A stretch of DNA of 64,000 nt from Tautonia marina (GTDB lineage: Bacteria > Planctomycetota > Planctomycetia > Isosphaerales > Isosphaeraceae): NCBI RefSeq assembly GCF_009177065.1, contig NZ_WEZF01000020.1, positions 62,001 through 126,000 of the forward strand, written 5' to 3'. The notes beneath the pieces were generated by a model. It ran no database searches, was not told the origin of the DNA, and was given only the letters and a program-made list of their open reading frames with translations. The position numbers and the translations under genes were made by a program. Positions within the stretch are counted from its first letter, which is position 1. Each line of letters starts with the position of its first letter. Shown here piece by piece: positions 1 to 8,424 of this stretch.

Positions 1-86
1 GTGTCTGCCGCTCGGCTACGATGGACGGCTGAGTGAACGTTGAGGATGGTCGATCAACGCCGCCCCTCTCCGCCGGAGCCGAACCG

Positions 87-1184
87 ATGAGCAACACTCC
101 TCTGCTGGCCCCCGATGCCCACCTGCCCCGGATGCCCGAGCGGAAGGACTGGGGGATCGGCGTCGTGGGGGCGGGGTTTATCGTGAGGGATTGCCACCTG
201 GTCGCGTATGCCGATGCCGGGTTCCCGGTCGTTGGGATCACCTCACGAACCCGATCGACGGCCGAAGAGGTCGCGCGGTCGCGGGGGGTTCCCCGGGTCT
301 TCGATTCGGTTGAGGACTTGCTCGACGGAGCGGAGGTCGGCATTGTCGACCTGGCCGTGCCGCCGCAGGATCAACCGGAAATGATCCGCCGCGTGGTGGC
401 GCATCCGAAGAAACCCCGTGGCATCCTGGCGCAAAAGCCGCTGGCGATGACGATCGAGGAAGCAAGGGAACTGGTGTCCCTCTGCGAATCGGCGGGAATC
501 GTGCTGCAAGTCAATCAGAACATGCGGTACGATCACTCGGTTCGAGCCTTAAAGGCGTTGATTGACGGCGGAGCGCTGGGCGATCCGGTGCTGGCGACAA
601 TCGACATGAGGGCCATTCCCCACTGGATGCCCTGGGCCGAGGGGTTGCGGTCGCTCTCGACGTTTATCATGAGCATCCACCACCTGGATACGATGCGGTA
701 CTGGCTGGGTCATCCGAGCCGGGTGCTGGCCAGTACGAGGCCCGATCCGAGAACGAAGTTTCCACACACGGACGGCATCAACCTCTACATCCTCGAATAC
801 GACAACGGCGCTCGAGGGTGCGGCTGGGACGACGTCTGGACCGGCCCGGCGCGGGAAGGCGGCGGGGCCGAGATCGGAATTCGATGGCGATTCGAGGGGA
901 CGCGAGGCACGGCGATCGGTACGATCGGATGGCCGGGATGGCCGGACCGGATGCCAAGCACGATCGACTATTCGACGGTGGACGACGGCCAGTGGCATCG
1001 GCCCAGATGGCCCGAAGCCTGGTTCCCCGACGCCTTCGCCGGGCCGATGGCGGGCCTGATGATCGCCCTGGAAACCGGAACCGAGCCCGACATCTCGGGT
1101 CGGGAGAACCTGGGGACGGTCGCGCTCTGCGAGGCAGTGCTGACTGCTGCGGCCGAGCACCGGGCCATCGCTCCGGCAGTCTGA
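87..1184 (+). CDS. Gfo/Idh/MocA family oxidoreductase
   Basis: The predicted 365-aa protein looks like a cytoplasmic NAD(P)-dependent dehydrogenase acting on a sugar or inositol-type substrate. An N-terminal Rossmann fold is marked by VVGAG at about residues 26-30, followed by a C-terminal substrate domain containing HHLDTMRYW. The family's EKP catalytic motif appears as QKP at about 116-118, so the lysine is kept and the glutamate is replaced. The ATG at 87 is preferred over an in-frame GTG at 33 because homology starts about 20 residues after it. There is no signal peptide, unlike the paralogue at 51.9 kb. A ROK sugar kinase follows 42 bp downstream on the same strand, which suggests a short sugar-utilisation operon. 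The substrate cannot be read from the sequence. Confidence 0.9.
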   Translation: MSNTPLLAPDAHLPRMPERKDWGIGVVGAGFIVRDCHLVAYADAGFPVVGITSRTRSTAEEVARSRGVPRVFDSVEDLLDGAEVGIVDLAVPPQDQPEMIRRVVAHPKKPRGILAQKPLAMTIEEARELVSLCESAGIVLQVNQNMRYDHSVRALKALIDGGALGDPVLATIDMRAIPHWMPWAEGLRSLSTFIMSIHHLDTMRYWLGHPSRVLASTRPDPRTKFPHTDGINLYILEYDNGARGCGWDDVWTGPAREGGGAEIGIRWRFEGTRGTAIGTIGWPGWPDRMPSTIDYSTVDDGQWHRPRWPEAWFPDAFAGPMAGLMIALETGTEPDISGRENLGTVALCEAVLTAAAEHRAIAPAV

Positions 1185-1226
1185 CACGCTCCTGTTGGCT
1201 TCAAACCATTCTGAGTCACTCAAGCG

Positions 1227-2264
1227 ATGAGCGCAACGCGATCGGTGTACATCGGGACGGACAGTGGCGCGACGACCTCGAAGGTTGGTGCGGTCTGGGA
1301 GGATGGGTCGCTCGTCTCGACCAAGCTCTTGCAGCAGCCGACCGACTCGCACGTGGGTCCCGAGGCGGTGGTCCGAGGCTGGGTCGAGGCGATCGGGCGG
1401 TTTCTGGAGCAACACGGACTCGTCTGGGACCAGGTCCAGGGGGTCGGTCTGGCGATTCCGGGGCCGTTCCGGAGCGACGGCGTGCTCGATCGCTCGGCCA
1501 ACCTGGACGAGAGTTTTGTCGGGTTTGACATTCGATCGGCTTACATGGCAGCTTTGTTCGCCCGGACCGGGCGGCCGATTCCGGTGGTCGTGGGGAACGA
1601 CGGCGACCTGGGGGGTGTTGGCGAAGCCCAGCGGGTCCGAGGTTCGGGAACCGGCAGTGTGGTGATGCTCGCCGCCGGATCGGGCCTGGGGGCAGCCTAT
1701 GTCGATGGGCGAGGCTTGCCGCTCAATGGTGATTCGCTGGCGGGCATGGAGGCCGGGCACATGCCGGCGCCGTTGCAGATGCTCGGGGTGCCGGCCTATC
1801 CGTGTGGCTGCGGACGAGATTGGGGATGCGTGGAGGTGTATACCACGCTCTCCGGCTTGCCTCACCTGCTCGGGGCGAAGCTCCCTGAGTATCCTGATCA
1901 TGAGCTGGCGAAGTCGGATCGCCCCATGAAGGAGCGCGTGTTCGCGCTGCGAGAGTTGGCCCAGCAGGGAGACGAGCTGGCCCTGTCGCTCTTTGATTTC
2001 CAGGCCAGGGCGATGGGCTTCCACGTGGCGAACCTGACGATCGCGCTCGATCCGTCGTTCTTTGTCATCGGCGGGGGATTGATGGACCCGGAGGCGACCA
2101 CTACCGAATTCCGGGAGCGGTATCTCGGGATTGTCCGGAAAACGGCGGAACCGTACCTGTTCCCCAGGCAGCGCGAGCGAATGAAGATTGTGCCGGCGAC
2201 GCTCGGCGATCTGTCGCAGTCGATCGGCGCGGCCCTGGTGGCGTTGTATCAAGGCCGAGCGTGA
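1227..2264 (+). CDS. ROK family sugar kinase / transcriptional regulator-type protein
   Basis: This 345-aa protein belongs to the ROK family (glucokinase, N-acetylglucosamine kinase and similar) and probably phosphorylates a hexose with ATP. The N-terminal phosphate loop reads GTDSGATTSK, close to the DxGxT pattern. GNDGDLGG matches the catalytic-Asp segment, and AAGSGLGAAY the second phosphate-binding segment. The ROK zinc motif reads CGCGRDWGCVE, one residue longer between the cysteine pairs than the usual CxCGxxGCxE. No helix-turn-helix extension is present, so a kinase is more likely than a repressor. It follows the oxidoreductase closely and is probably co-transcribed. The sugar specificity is unknown. 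Confidence 0.9.
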   Translation: MSATRSVYIGTDSGATTSKVGAVWEDGSLVSTKLLQQPTDSHVGPEAVVRGWVEAIGRFLEQHGLVWDQVQGVGLAIPGPFRSDGVLDRSANLDESFVGFDIRSAYMAALFARTGRPIPVVVGNDGDLGGVGEAQRVRGSGTGSVVMLAAGSGLGAAYVDGRGLPLNGDSLAGMEAGHMPAPLQMLGVPAYPCGCGRDWGCVEVYTTLSGLPHLLGAKLPEYPDHELAKSDRPMKERVFALRELAQQGDELALSLFDFQARAMGFHVANLTIALDPSFFVIGGGLMDPEATTTEFRERYLGIVRKTAEPYLFPRQRERMKIVPATLGDLSQSIGAALVALYQGRA

Positions 2265-2489
2265 CTCACTCTCCGGTCCAATTCACGCGCCAGAAGCAGG
2301 GGAAACATTGGCCCTTGCTGATCGGACAACGCAAATGATCCGGGAGAGCCGTTCGGGCGACCTTGCCGCATGGAGGGGTGTCGGCTTACCATGCAGTATT
2401 GACCCACCGCAAGACGCACTCCCCGCTCGGGACGTCCGAACCAGAGAGGGTTCGGAACGGCCCGATCCCCTGGCACGGCATGGAGCCCG

Positions 2490-4310
2490 ATGCAGCAGTA
2501 CAATCCCGCCAACCCCTTGATCGTGCAGGGCGACCGGACAGTCCTGCTTGAGGTGGACAACCCGCTCTATCCGGAGGCCCGCGACGCGCTGGCCCCCTTC
2601 GCCGAGCTGGAACGAAGCCCCGAGCACATCCACACCTACCGGCTCACCCCGCTTTCGCTCTGGAACGCGGCGGCCGCGGGGATGACGGCCGATGAGATGG
2701 TCGAGGTCCTGGCCCGCTACACCAAGTTCCCGCTCCCCCCAAGCCTCGGGGCCGACCTGGCCGAGCTGGTCGATCGCTACGGCCGGGTCCGCCTGGAGCG
2801 GGTCGACGGCGAGCTGCGTCTGATTTCGTCCGATCGGCCGTTACTGGAGGAGCTGGCCCGCCGCAAAGGCTTGCGAGACCTCCTCTTTCATCGGCTCGAC
2901 GAGACGACATTCGCCGTCGATGACGAACACCGAGGATTGCTCAAGCAGCAGCTTATCGCCGCCGGGTATCCGGCCGAGGACCTAGCGGGATACTCCCCCG
3001 GCACTCCGCTAGAAGTCGAGATGCGCGAGGGGACGGCGGCCTCGGGTCGGCCGTTCCAGGTCCGGGATTACCAGCGGCAGTCGGTCGACGCCTTCTACGC
3101 CGGGGGAGACGCCCGGGGGGGCTCCGGGGTCATCGTCCTGCCTTGCGGGGCGGGGAAGACGGTCGTCGGCATCGCGGCAATGGCTCGGTTGAAGACGCAA
3201 ACCCTTGTCCTGACAACCAGCACGACAGCCGTTGAGCAATGGCGGCGCGAAATCCTCGACAAGACCGATCTGACCGAGGATCAGGTGGCCACCTACACGG
3301 GAGACTCGAAAGGGATCGCCCCTGTCACGCTCGCTACCTATCAGATCGTCACCTACCGCCCGAGCAAGACCGGGCCGTTTCCGCACTTCAAACTCTTTGC
3401 CGAACGAGATTGGGGGCTGATCGTCTACGACGAGGTCCACCTCTTGCCCGCACCGGTCTTCCGCGTGACGGCCGACATTCAGGCCCGCCGACGCCTGGGT
3501 CTGACGGCCACGCTCGTCCGCGAGGACGGCCGCGAGGACGACGTCTTCAGCCTCATCGGCCCGAAGAAGTTCGATGTCCCTTGGCGGATTCTGGAGCAGA
3601 AAGGCTGGATCGCCGAGGCCCGCTGCACCGAAATTCGGGCCGGATTGCCCGACCCGAACCGGATGGAATACGCCATCGCCGAGTGGCGAGACAAGTTCCG
3701 CCTGGCGAGTGAAAATCCGCTCAAGGATGAACTCGTCGCCGAACTCCTCACCCGGCACGACGGCCCCGAGGATCGGGTGCTCATCATCGGCCAGTACATC
3801 AAGCAGCTCCGGCAGCTTTCCGAGCGGTTCGACATTCCCGTGATCACCGGGCAAACGTCGAACGGAGTCCGAGAAGACCTGTACGGCAAGTTCCGCCGGG
3901 GGGAGCTTCGGCGCTTGATTCTCTCGAAGGTCGGCAACTTCGCCATCGATCTGCCCGACGCGAACGTGATGATCCAGATCTCCGGCACCTTCGGCAGCCG
4001 ACAGGAAGAAGCCCAGCGGCTCGGCCGCATCCTCCGGCCCAAAGGGAGCGAGGAGCCGGCGCACTTCTACTCGATCGTCTCACGAGACACGAGGGAAATG
4101 GAGTTCGCCCATCACCGGCAACTGTTCCTGACCGAACAGGGATACGCCTATGAGATCGTCGATGCCAGTGAGTTGCTCGACGGCCTTGATCTGAGTGCCT
4201 GCTCGGCCTCGGCCGGAAGGCAAGACGACGAGCCGGAGCGCAACCAGGACGAGGCGGAGGAATCGCTTCCGACCGACCGCTCTCAGCGTGCCGGAGCGAG
4301 AAACGAGTGA
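2490..4310 (+). CDS. XPB/Ssl2-type DNA helicase
   Basis: This 606-aa superfamily 2 helicase resembles bacterial and archaeal XPB (ERCC3/Rad25) and likely unwinds DNA in repair. Residues 1-180 form an XPB-type N-terminal damage-recognition region beginning NPLIVQGDRTVLLE. The ATPase core has Walker A (CGAGKT, about 219-224), the DEVH box (about 314-317) and the XPB-specific RED motif (R344-E345-D346). Motif VI reads QEEAQRLGRILRPKG. The C-terminal tail of about 30 residues is acidic. It is followed after 7 bp by a 75-aa gene and then a helicase-associated protein, an arrangement that recalls the actinobacterial XPB plus neighbour pair. No thumb-insertion call is made. The ATG at 2490 gives full coverage of the N-terminal region. 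Confidence 0.93.
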   Translation: MQQYNPANPLIVQGDRTVLLEVDNPLYPEARDALAPFAELERSPEHIHTYRLTPLSLWNAAAAGMTADEMVEVLARYTKFPLPPSLGADLAELVDRYGRVRLERVDGELRLISSDRPLLEELARRKGLRDLLFHRLDETTFAVDDEHRGLLKQQLIAAGYPAEDLAGYSPGTPLEVEMREGTAASGRPFQVRDYQRQSVDAFYAGGDARGGSGVIVLPCGAGKTVVGIAAMARLKTQTLVLTTSTTAVEQWRREILDKTDLTEDQVATYTGDSKGIAPVTLATYQIVTYRPSKTGPFPHFKLFAERDWGLIVYDEVHLLPAPVFRVTADIQARRRLGLTATLVREDGREDDVFSLIGPKKFDVPWRILEQKGWIAEARCTEIRAGLPDPNRMEYAIAEWRDKFRLASENPLKDELVAELLTRHDGPEDRVLIIGQYIKQLRQLSERFDIPVITGQTSNGVREDLYGKFRRGELRRLILSKVGNFAIDLPDANVMIQISGTFGSRQEEAQRLGRILRPKGSEEPAHFYSIVSRDTREMEFAHHRQLFLTEQGYAYEIVDASELLDGLDLSACSASAGRQDDEPERNQDEAEESLPTDRSQRAGARNE

Positions 4311-4317
4311 GTGACTG

Positions 4318-4545
4318 ATGCCCCCCCCACCGACCGCCCGAACGCCAATCAAGCTGCATCGCAACGTGGCCCTGATCCGGACCGAAGATCCGCTTGTCGT
4401 CGAGGAATTGATGGCCCGCAAGCCCCTAGCCCGCTTGATCGCCGGGCGGCTCTCAGACACGGTCCTTCTGGTCCGATCGGAAGACGAGACAACCCTGCTT
4501 GAGGAACTGAGGCGCATGGGCCACGCCCCTCGCGTTGTGCGCTGA
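4318..4545 (+). CDS. small protein between XPB helicase and its partner
   Basis: This 75-aa protein has no family I can name. After a proline-rich start, the sequence from about residue 12 alternates hydrophobic and charged residues (KLHRNVALIRTEDPLVVEEL) and ends basic (LRRMGHAPRVVR), which is compatible with a compact alpha/beta fold. There is no signal peptide or membrane segment. Its start lies 7 bp after the helicase stop, and its stop is one base before the ATG of the next gene, so translational coupling within a three-gene operon is likely. The position suggests a helicase accessory or adaptor, but that is inference from context only. Confidence 0.75.
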   Translation: MPPPPTARTPIKLHRNVALIRTEDPLVVEELMARKPLARLIAGRLSDTVLLVRSEDETTLLEELRRMGHAPRVVR

Positions 4546-4546
4546 G

Positions 4547-6760
4547 ATGATTGACCCGACGCTTGACGACGACTTCGACGCCGACGAACGCGGGGATTCG
4601 TCTCCGCCCTGTTCCTATCGTGCCGCGCTGGCCGAGGCCACCCCGTTCCGGCTCCGGTTGATCTTGCGGGAACTCGGCCACGAGCCGGGCCGGAGGACCT
4701 CGGGCCTGGCCGACGAACTGGCCGATCGGCTGGACGAGCCGGGAGTCGTCGCCGGCCTCCTGGCCGACCTCTCGCCAGTCGAGCGGCAAGGACTCGGACT
4801 CTTTGCGCTGAGCGAAACCGCCGCCTGGCCGGCGGTGGCCTTCGGCGAGACCTTGCGCGGGCTCGGGCTCGACCAGCAGCAGGCCATCGAGCGGCCAATG
4901 GCCCTGGGCCTGATTGTGCCAATGCCCCCGGCGGCCGATCCCGAAGATCGGCTCTGGCCGCTCGACCCCGAGCGCGTGGGCGGCATGCGTCTGGTCGCTC
5001 ATCCCGCGGTGCTCGAAACGGCCCGGATGGACGAGCCGGAGGGAGAAGGACCGCCGGTCCTCGACGAACCGGCGCGGCTCGTCCGGGAATCGGATGGCCT
5101 GGAGGCGGTCCTCCGCCTGGCGGCCCTCTGGCAGCTTGCCGATACCAGCCCCCTGAAGCGCACTCGGCAAGGGGGGCTCTACAAGCGCGATCGTCAGCGG
5201 CTCGACGAAGACCCTGCACTGGCCGGGCCGATTGCCGACGTGTTGCACCCGCCCGAGGATCACGTCTCGCTCTGGTTGAGCCTCGGTCGGTCGATCGGCC
5301 TGCTCATCGACGAACCGGAAAGCGATCGGATTGTCGCGGCTCCGGCGTCGATCTGGGCGGAGCACGGGGTCCATCTGCCGCAGATGATCGCCGCGCGGTG
5401 GCTCGGCGGAGTGGACCTGACCGACGGAGGGGACGATCCGGGATCGAACCTCGCCCTACGTCCGGTCGCCTTGCTCTGGCTGGCCAGCCTGGAGGAAGGG
5501 GCATGGGCCCGACTTGACGAGCTGGCCGCCTGGCTCTCGGGTCGGATGCGACCCCCGAACCCTCCGGAACCGAGCGGCAAGGCCGAGCGCCGTCGAGGCC
5601 GATCGGCCGACGAGACTCCCTCGGGCGATCCGATGACCGAGGTCCTGCGATCGACCTTGCTCGGCCCGGCGTATTTGCTTGGCCTGGTCCGGGTCGGCGA
5701 AGCGGGACCGAGTCGCACACCAGCCGTGCAACTGACCGATCGCGGACGCTATGTGCTGGGTCTCGGGCCGCCGCCGCCGCCACCGCCTCGGATCGAGCAA
5801 TTCCTGTTTGTGCAGCCGAACTTTGAGATCGTCGCCTATCGCCAGGGGCTCAATCCGGCCCTGATCGGCCGTCTCAGCCGGTTCGCCAGGTGGTCGCAAC
5901 TGGGTTCGGCCCTGACGCTTCGGCTCAACTCCGACGCGATCGACCGCGGCCTGGCCTCGGGGCTCTCGGTTGATCAGATCCGAGACTGGCTGACCCGGCA
6001 CGGCGTCCGCCCGTTGCCCGATGGAGTGGCCGGGGCGATTGCCTCGTGGGCCGGTCGGCGCGATCGGCTGACCTACTACGCCTCAGCCACCTTGATCGAG
6101 TTCTCCAGCGCCGAGGACCTTGAAGTGGCCCTGGCCGATTGGGCCGAGGGAACCGCTCCGCCGCCGGTTCGGGTCGCCGATCGCGTCTTGCTCGTCGAGG
6201 ATGAGGGGGCAATCCCGTTCCGCCGTTTTCAACTGGCCGGAGCAAGAGATTATCGCAAGCCGCCCGAATCGTGCGTGGAAGTCGGCTCGGACGGCATCTC
6301 ACTCTCTGCCGACCCTGCGAGGGGAGATCTGTTCATCGAGGCCGAACTGTCACGCTTTGCCGACCCGATGCCGGGGGACGGATCGGAAACAACGCTCCGG
6401 CGCCGCTACATCGTTTCGCCGGAGTCCTTGAAGCGAGCGTCGCACGAGGGGCTGACGCTCACTGGCCTGTCTCAGTGGTATTCGCACCGAACCGGCGCGC
6501 CGATGCCGCCGGTCATCCGATGGCTGGCGAGCATCGTCGGATTCGAAGGGGCCCAACCGGCCGAGGTGGTCCGAGCTGGACGCCCCCTGATTGTTCGGAC
6601 AGAGCGATCGGAGGTTCTCGACGGCTTGCTCCAGCATCCCGAGACCCGCCCCCTGTTCGGTGATCGCCTGGGGCCGACCGCGGCCATCGTCCGATCGGGC
6701 GACCCCGATCGGCTTCAGCAAGTCCTGGCAAAGCTGGGTGTCTCGCTGGCTGTGGAGTGA
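4547..6760 (+). CDS. helicase-associated domain protein (XPB N-terminal-like)
   Basis: This 737-aa protein is probably the functional partner of the XPB helicase upstream. The middle to C-terminal part (beginning about residue 415, RIEQFLFVQPNFEIVAY) matches the helicase XPB/Ssl2 N-terminal-like domain also present at the start of the helicase. The sequence LKRTRQGGLYKRDRQRL at about residue 205 is strongly basic and may contact DNA. No Walker A or DEAD motif is present, so it is not itself an ATPase. A proline run precedes the conserved domain. A TTG at 4535 is also in frame, but the ATG at 4547, directly after the preceding stop, is the natural start. Actinobacteria keep a comparable gene beside their XPB helicase. 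Confidence 0.85.
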   Translation: MIDPTLDDDFDADERGDSSPPCSYRAALAEATPFRLRLILRELGHEPGRRTSGLADELADRLDEPGVVAGLLADLSPVERQGLGLFALSETAAWPAVAFGETLRGLGLDQQQAIERPMALGLIVPMPPAADPEDRLWPLDPERVGGMRLVAHPAVLETARMDEPEGEGPPVLDEPARLVRESDGLEAVLRLAALWQLADTSPLKRTRQGGLYKRDRQRLDEDPALAGPIADVLHPPEDHVSLWLSLGRSIGLLIDEPESDRIVAAPASIWAEHGVHLPQMIAARWLGGVDLTDGGDDPGSNLALRPVALLWLASLEEGAWARLDELAAWLSGRMRPPNPPEPSGKAERRRGRSADETPSGDPMTEVLRSTLLGPAYLLGLVRVGEAGPSRTPAVQLTDRGRYVLGLGPPPPPPPRIEQFLFVQPNFEIVAYRQGLNPALIGRLSRFARWSQLGSALTLRLNSDAIDRGLASGLSVDQIRDWLTRHGVRPLPDGVAGAIASWAGRRDRLTYYASATLIEFSSAEDLEVALADWAEGTAPPPVRVADRVLLVEDEGAIPFRRFQLAGARDYRKPPESCVEVGSDGISLSADPARGDLFIEAELSRFADPMPGDGSETTLRRRYIVSPESLKRASHEGLTLTGLSQWYSHRTGAPMPPVIRWLASIVGFEGAQPAEVVRAGRPLIVRTERSEVLDGLLQHPETRPLFGDRLGPTAAIVRSGDPDRLQQVLAKLGVSLAVE

Positions 6761-6824
6761 GTCACGGGCGGCGCGGAGGGCGGCGACCGCAAGAGCTCAA
6801 CTCACGCGATGGCCAGGCCCTGGC

Positions 6825-7406
6825 TCATCGAGAGCGTTCTTCGGCCGCTTCACGGAGCTTGCGGCGAGCCGTGGCGAGGATCGGACCGACGGAATTTTCG
6901 GGAATGCCGAGTTGCTTGCCGATCTGACGGTAATTGAGGGAGGAGAGGTGATAAAGGCGCACCACCTCGGCCTCTCGCCCCGAAAGCTGGCGGAGCATGA
7001 CCTCAACTTCCTCGGCCGAGGCGATCGGCTCGGCCAGGTCTTCCTCATCCTCAGCCATGACCACGGCGCGATGGGCGCGGGCATGACCGAGCGAAGCTTC
7101 TCGCTGACGCTTGACCAGTTCCTTGACGCAGATCCGACGGGTAATGACCGTCAAGTACGTGGGCAGGGAACTTTGCCCCTTGAAGCGCCGAAGAACGGCG
7201 TAATCGTCATCAATGAGCCGCAGCATGATCTCGGCGCAGATGTCCTCGACGTCGGCGGCCGAAAGGGTCACGCTTCGAGCGTAGGCGACATGATTGATGA
7301 CATGATAAATCAGACCCATGTAACGATCGACGAACTCGATCCAGGAACCGGGTTCGTGCTTCAGACAGCGATCGAGAAGCTGGCGGTCGAAGTCGCGGAG
7401 GGGCAC
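6825..7406 (-). CDS. ECF-type RNA polymerase sigma factor
   Basis: This 193-aa sigma-70 family factor of the extracytoplasmic-function type directs RNA polymerase to alternative promoters. Region 2 contains FVDRYMGLIYHVINHV and a following LPTYLTVITRRICV segment. Region 4 contains LSGREAEVVRLYHLSSLNYRQIGKQLGIPENSV, a clear helix-turn-helix. The reading frame is open upstream to an ATG at 7541, but a GGAGG seven bases before the GTG at 7406 and the start of homology favour the shorter form. No anti-sigma gene lies beside it. It is divergent from a response regulator, so both may share the 7407-7816 upstream region. Its stimulus is not evident. Confidence 0.88.
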   Translation of the reverse strand: MPLRDFDRQLLDRCLKHEPGSWIEFVDRYMGLIYHVINHVAYARSVTLSAADVEDICAEIMLRLIDDDYAVLRRFKGQSSLPTYLTVITRRICVKELVKRQREASLGHARAHRAVVMAEDEEDLAEPIASAEEVEVMLRQLSGREAEVVRLYHLSSLNYRQIGKQLGIPENSVGPILATARRKLREAAEERSR

Positions 7407-7816
7407 GTCCAGACCTCCCAGGAGAGACGATCGATCGTCGAAGGTCCGCGGACCGTCCCGGTTGCGAGCCAAGCCCCAAGAAAAAGGGAATGCCGAGCGG
7501 GGGGTCTTTGGAATCGAAAGACACGATGCGGACGAAACCAATCGTCCGAAGTCCCTGGTGCGAACCCGGGGTTCTCCGGTCGCGTTCGAGACGTCGAGCG
7601 ATCACGACGCGCATCGGTCCACAAAAGAAGTCTTACACCAGGAATGCTCTCGGGCAAGGGCCGCCGTCCGGGTTGATCGGGAGGAACCGGAGGAGCAACC
7701 CCGGTCGGCGGAAGCCGCATTCCTGCGTTTCGTCGGAATTGGTAGACTCAGGGCGACAATGGGGATCCGAATTGACGGATCGTTCCGAAGATCGTGGAAC
7801 CAGGGCAAACCCACGC
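7407..7816. other. 410-bp divergent intergenic region
   Basis: This stretch separates the divergent sigma-factor and response-regulator starts and must hold both promoters. I see no convincing gene: the open frames here are low-complexity and lack an RBS. I could not assign a -35/-10 pair, an ECF-type promoter or an operator by eye. Confidence 0.6.
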
Positions 7817-8275
7817 ATGGACACCTCCTCGGATCAGCCGGTCATCCTGATCGCCGACGACAATCCGCAGAACGTTGAGCTGCTGGAAGCCTATCTTGCC
7901 GGCCTCGATTGCGAGATCCTGACGGCTTCGGACGGCGAAGAGACGCTGAAGGTCGTCGCCGAGCACAAGCCGGACCTCGTCCTGCTCGATGTGATGATGC
8001 CTCGCGTCTCGGGCTTCGAGGTCTGCCGGACCATCCGATCCGACCCGGAGACAAGCAACACCCTCATCCTCATTGTCACCGCCCTGAACGAGGCGTCCGA
8101 CTTTGAGCGCGGTGTGCAGGCCGGGACCGACGACTTCCTGACCAAGCCGGTCAACAAGGTCGAGCTGCTCTGCCGGGTCAAGAGCCTCCTGCGGGTGCGC
8201 CACCTGAAAAACCAGCTCGACCGAACCCTGGCCTACCTGGCCGATGTCGAGACCAGCAGCCGAGATCAGGACTGA
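7817..8275 (+). CDS. response regulator receiver-domain protein
   Basis: This 152-aa protein is a single CheY-like receiver domain with a short C-terminal helical tail. The acidic pair is D14-D15 (ILIADDNPQN), the phospho-acceptor is D58 in LLDVMMPRVSG, a switch threonine lies in IVTALNE, and the conserved lysine is in DFLTKPVNK. No output domain follows. The tail (RVRHLKNQLDRTLAYL) looks like the helical linker seen in PleD-like and histidine-kinase-associated regulators, so it probably acts by protein-protein contact. No histidine kinase is encoded nearby. The frame is open upstream to 7490, but the receiver fold begins at the ATG at 7817. Confidence 0.92.
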   Translation: MDTSSDQPVILIADDNPQNVELLEAYLAGLDCEILTASDGEETLKVVAEHKPDLVLLDVMMPRVSGFEVCRTIRSDPETSNTLILIVTALNEASDFERGVQAGTDDFLTKPVNKVELLCRVKSLLRVRHLKNQLDRTLAYLADVETSSRDQD

Positions 8276-8424
8276 AGGCCTGGATCTTCGGGGGTGGCGA
8301 CGATTTGATTCCAACAAACCTCCCCGGTGAACGCGACGCAGCGAAGCCATTGGGGCGGTAGGATGAACAGGACAGGTCACTAACGTCTCCGACCGAGGCC
8401 GCCCCCTCCTCTCGGTGCTCCTCG

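Noticed and set aside
549-2252. 567-codon minus-strand open frame
   Set aside because: It is antisense to the oxidoreductase and ROK kinase genes and is rich in Arg, Pro and His, as expected for a shadow frame in GC-rich DNA.
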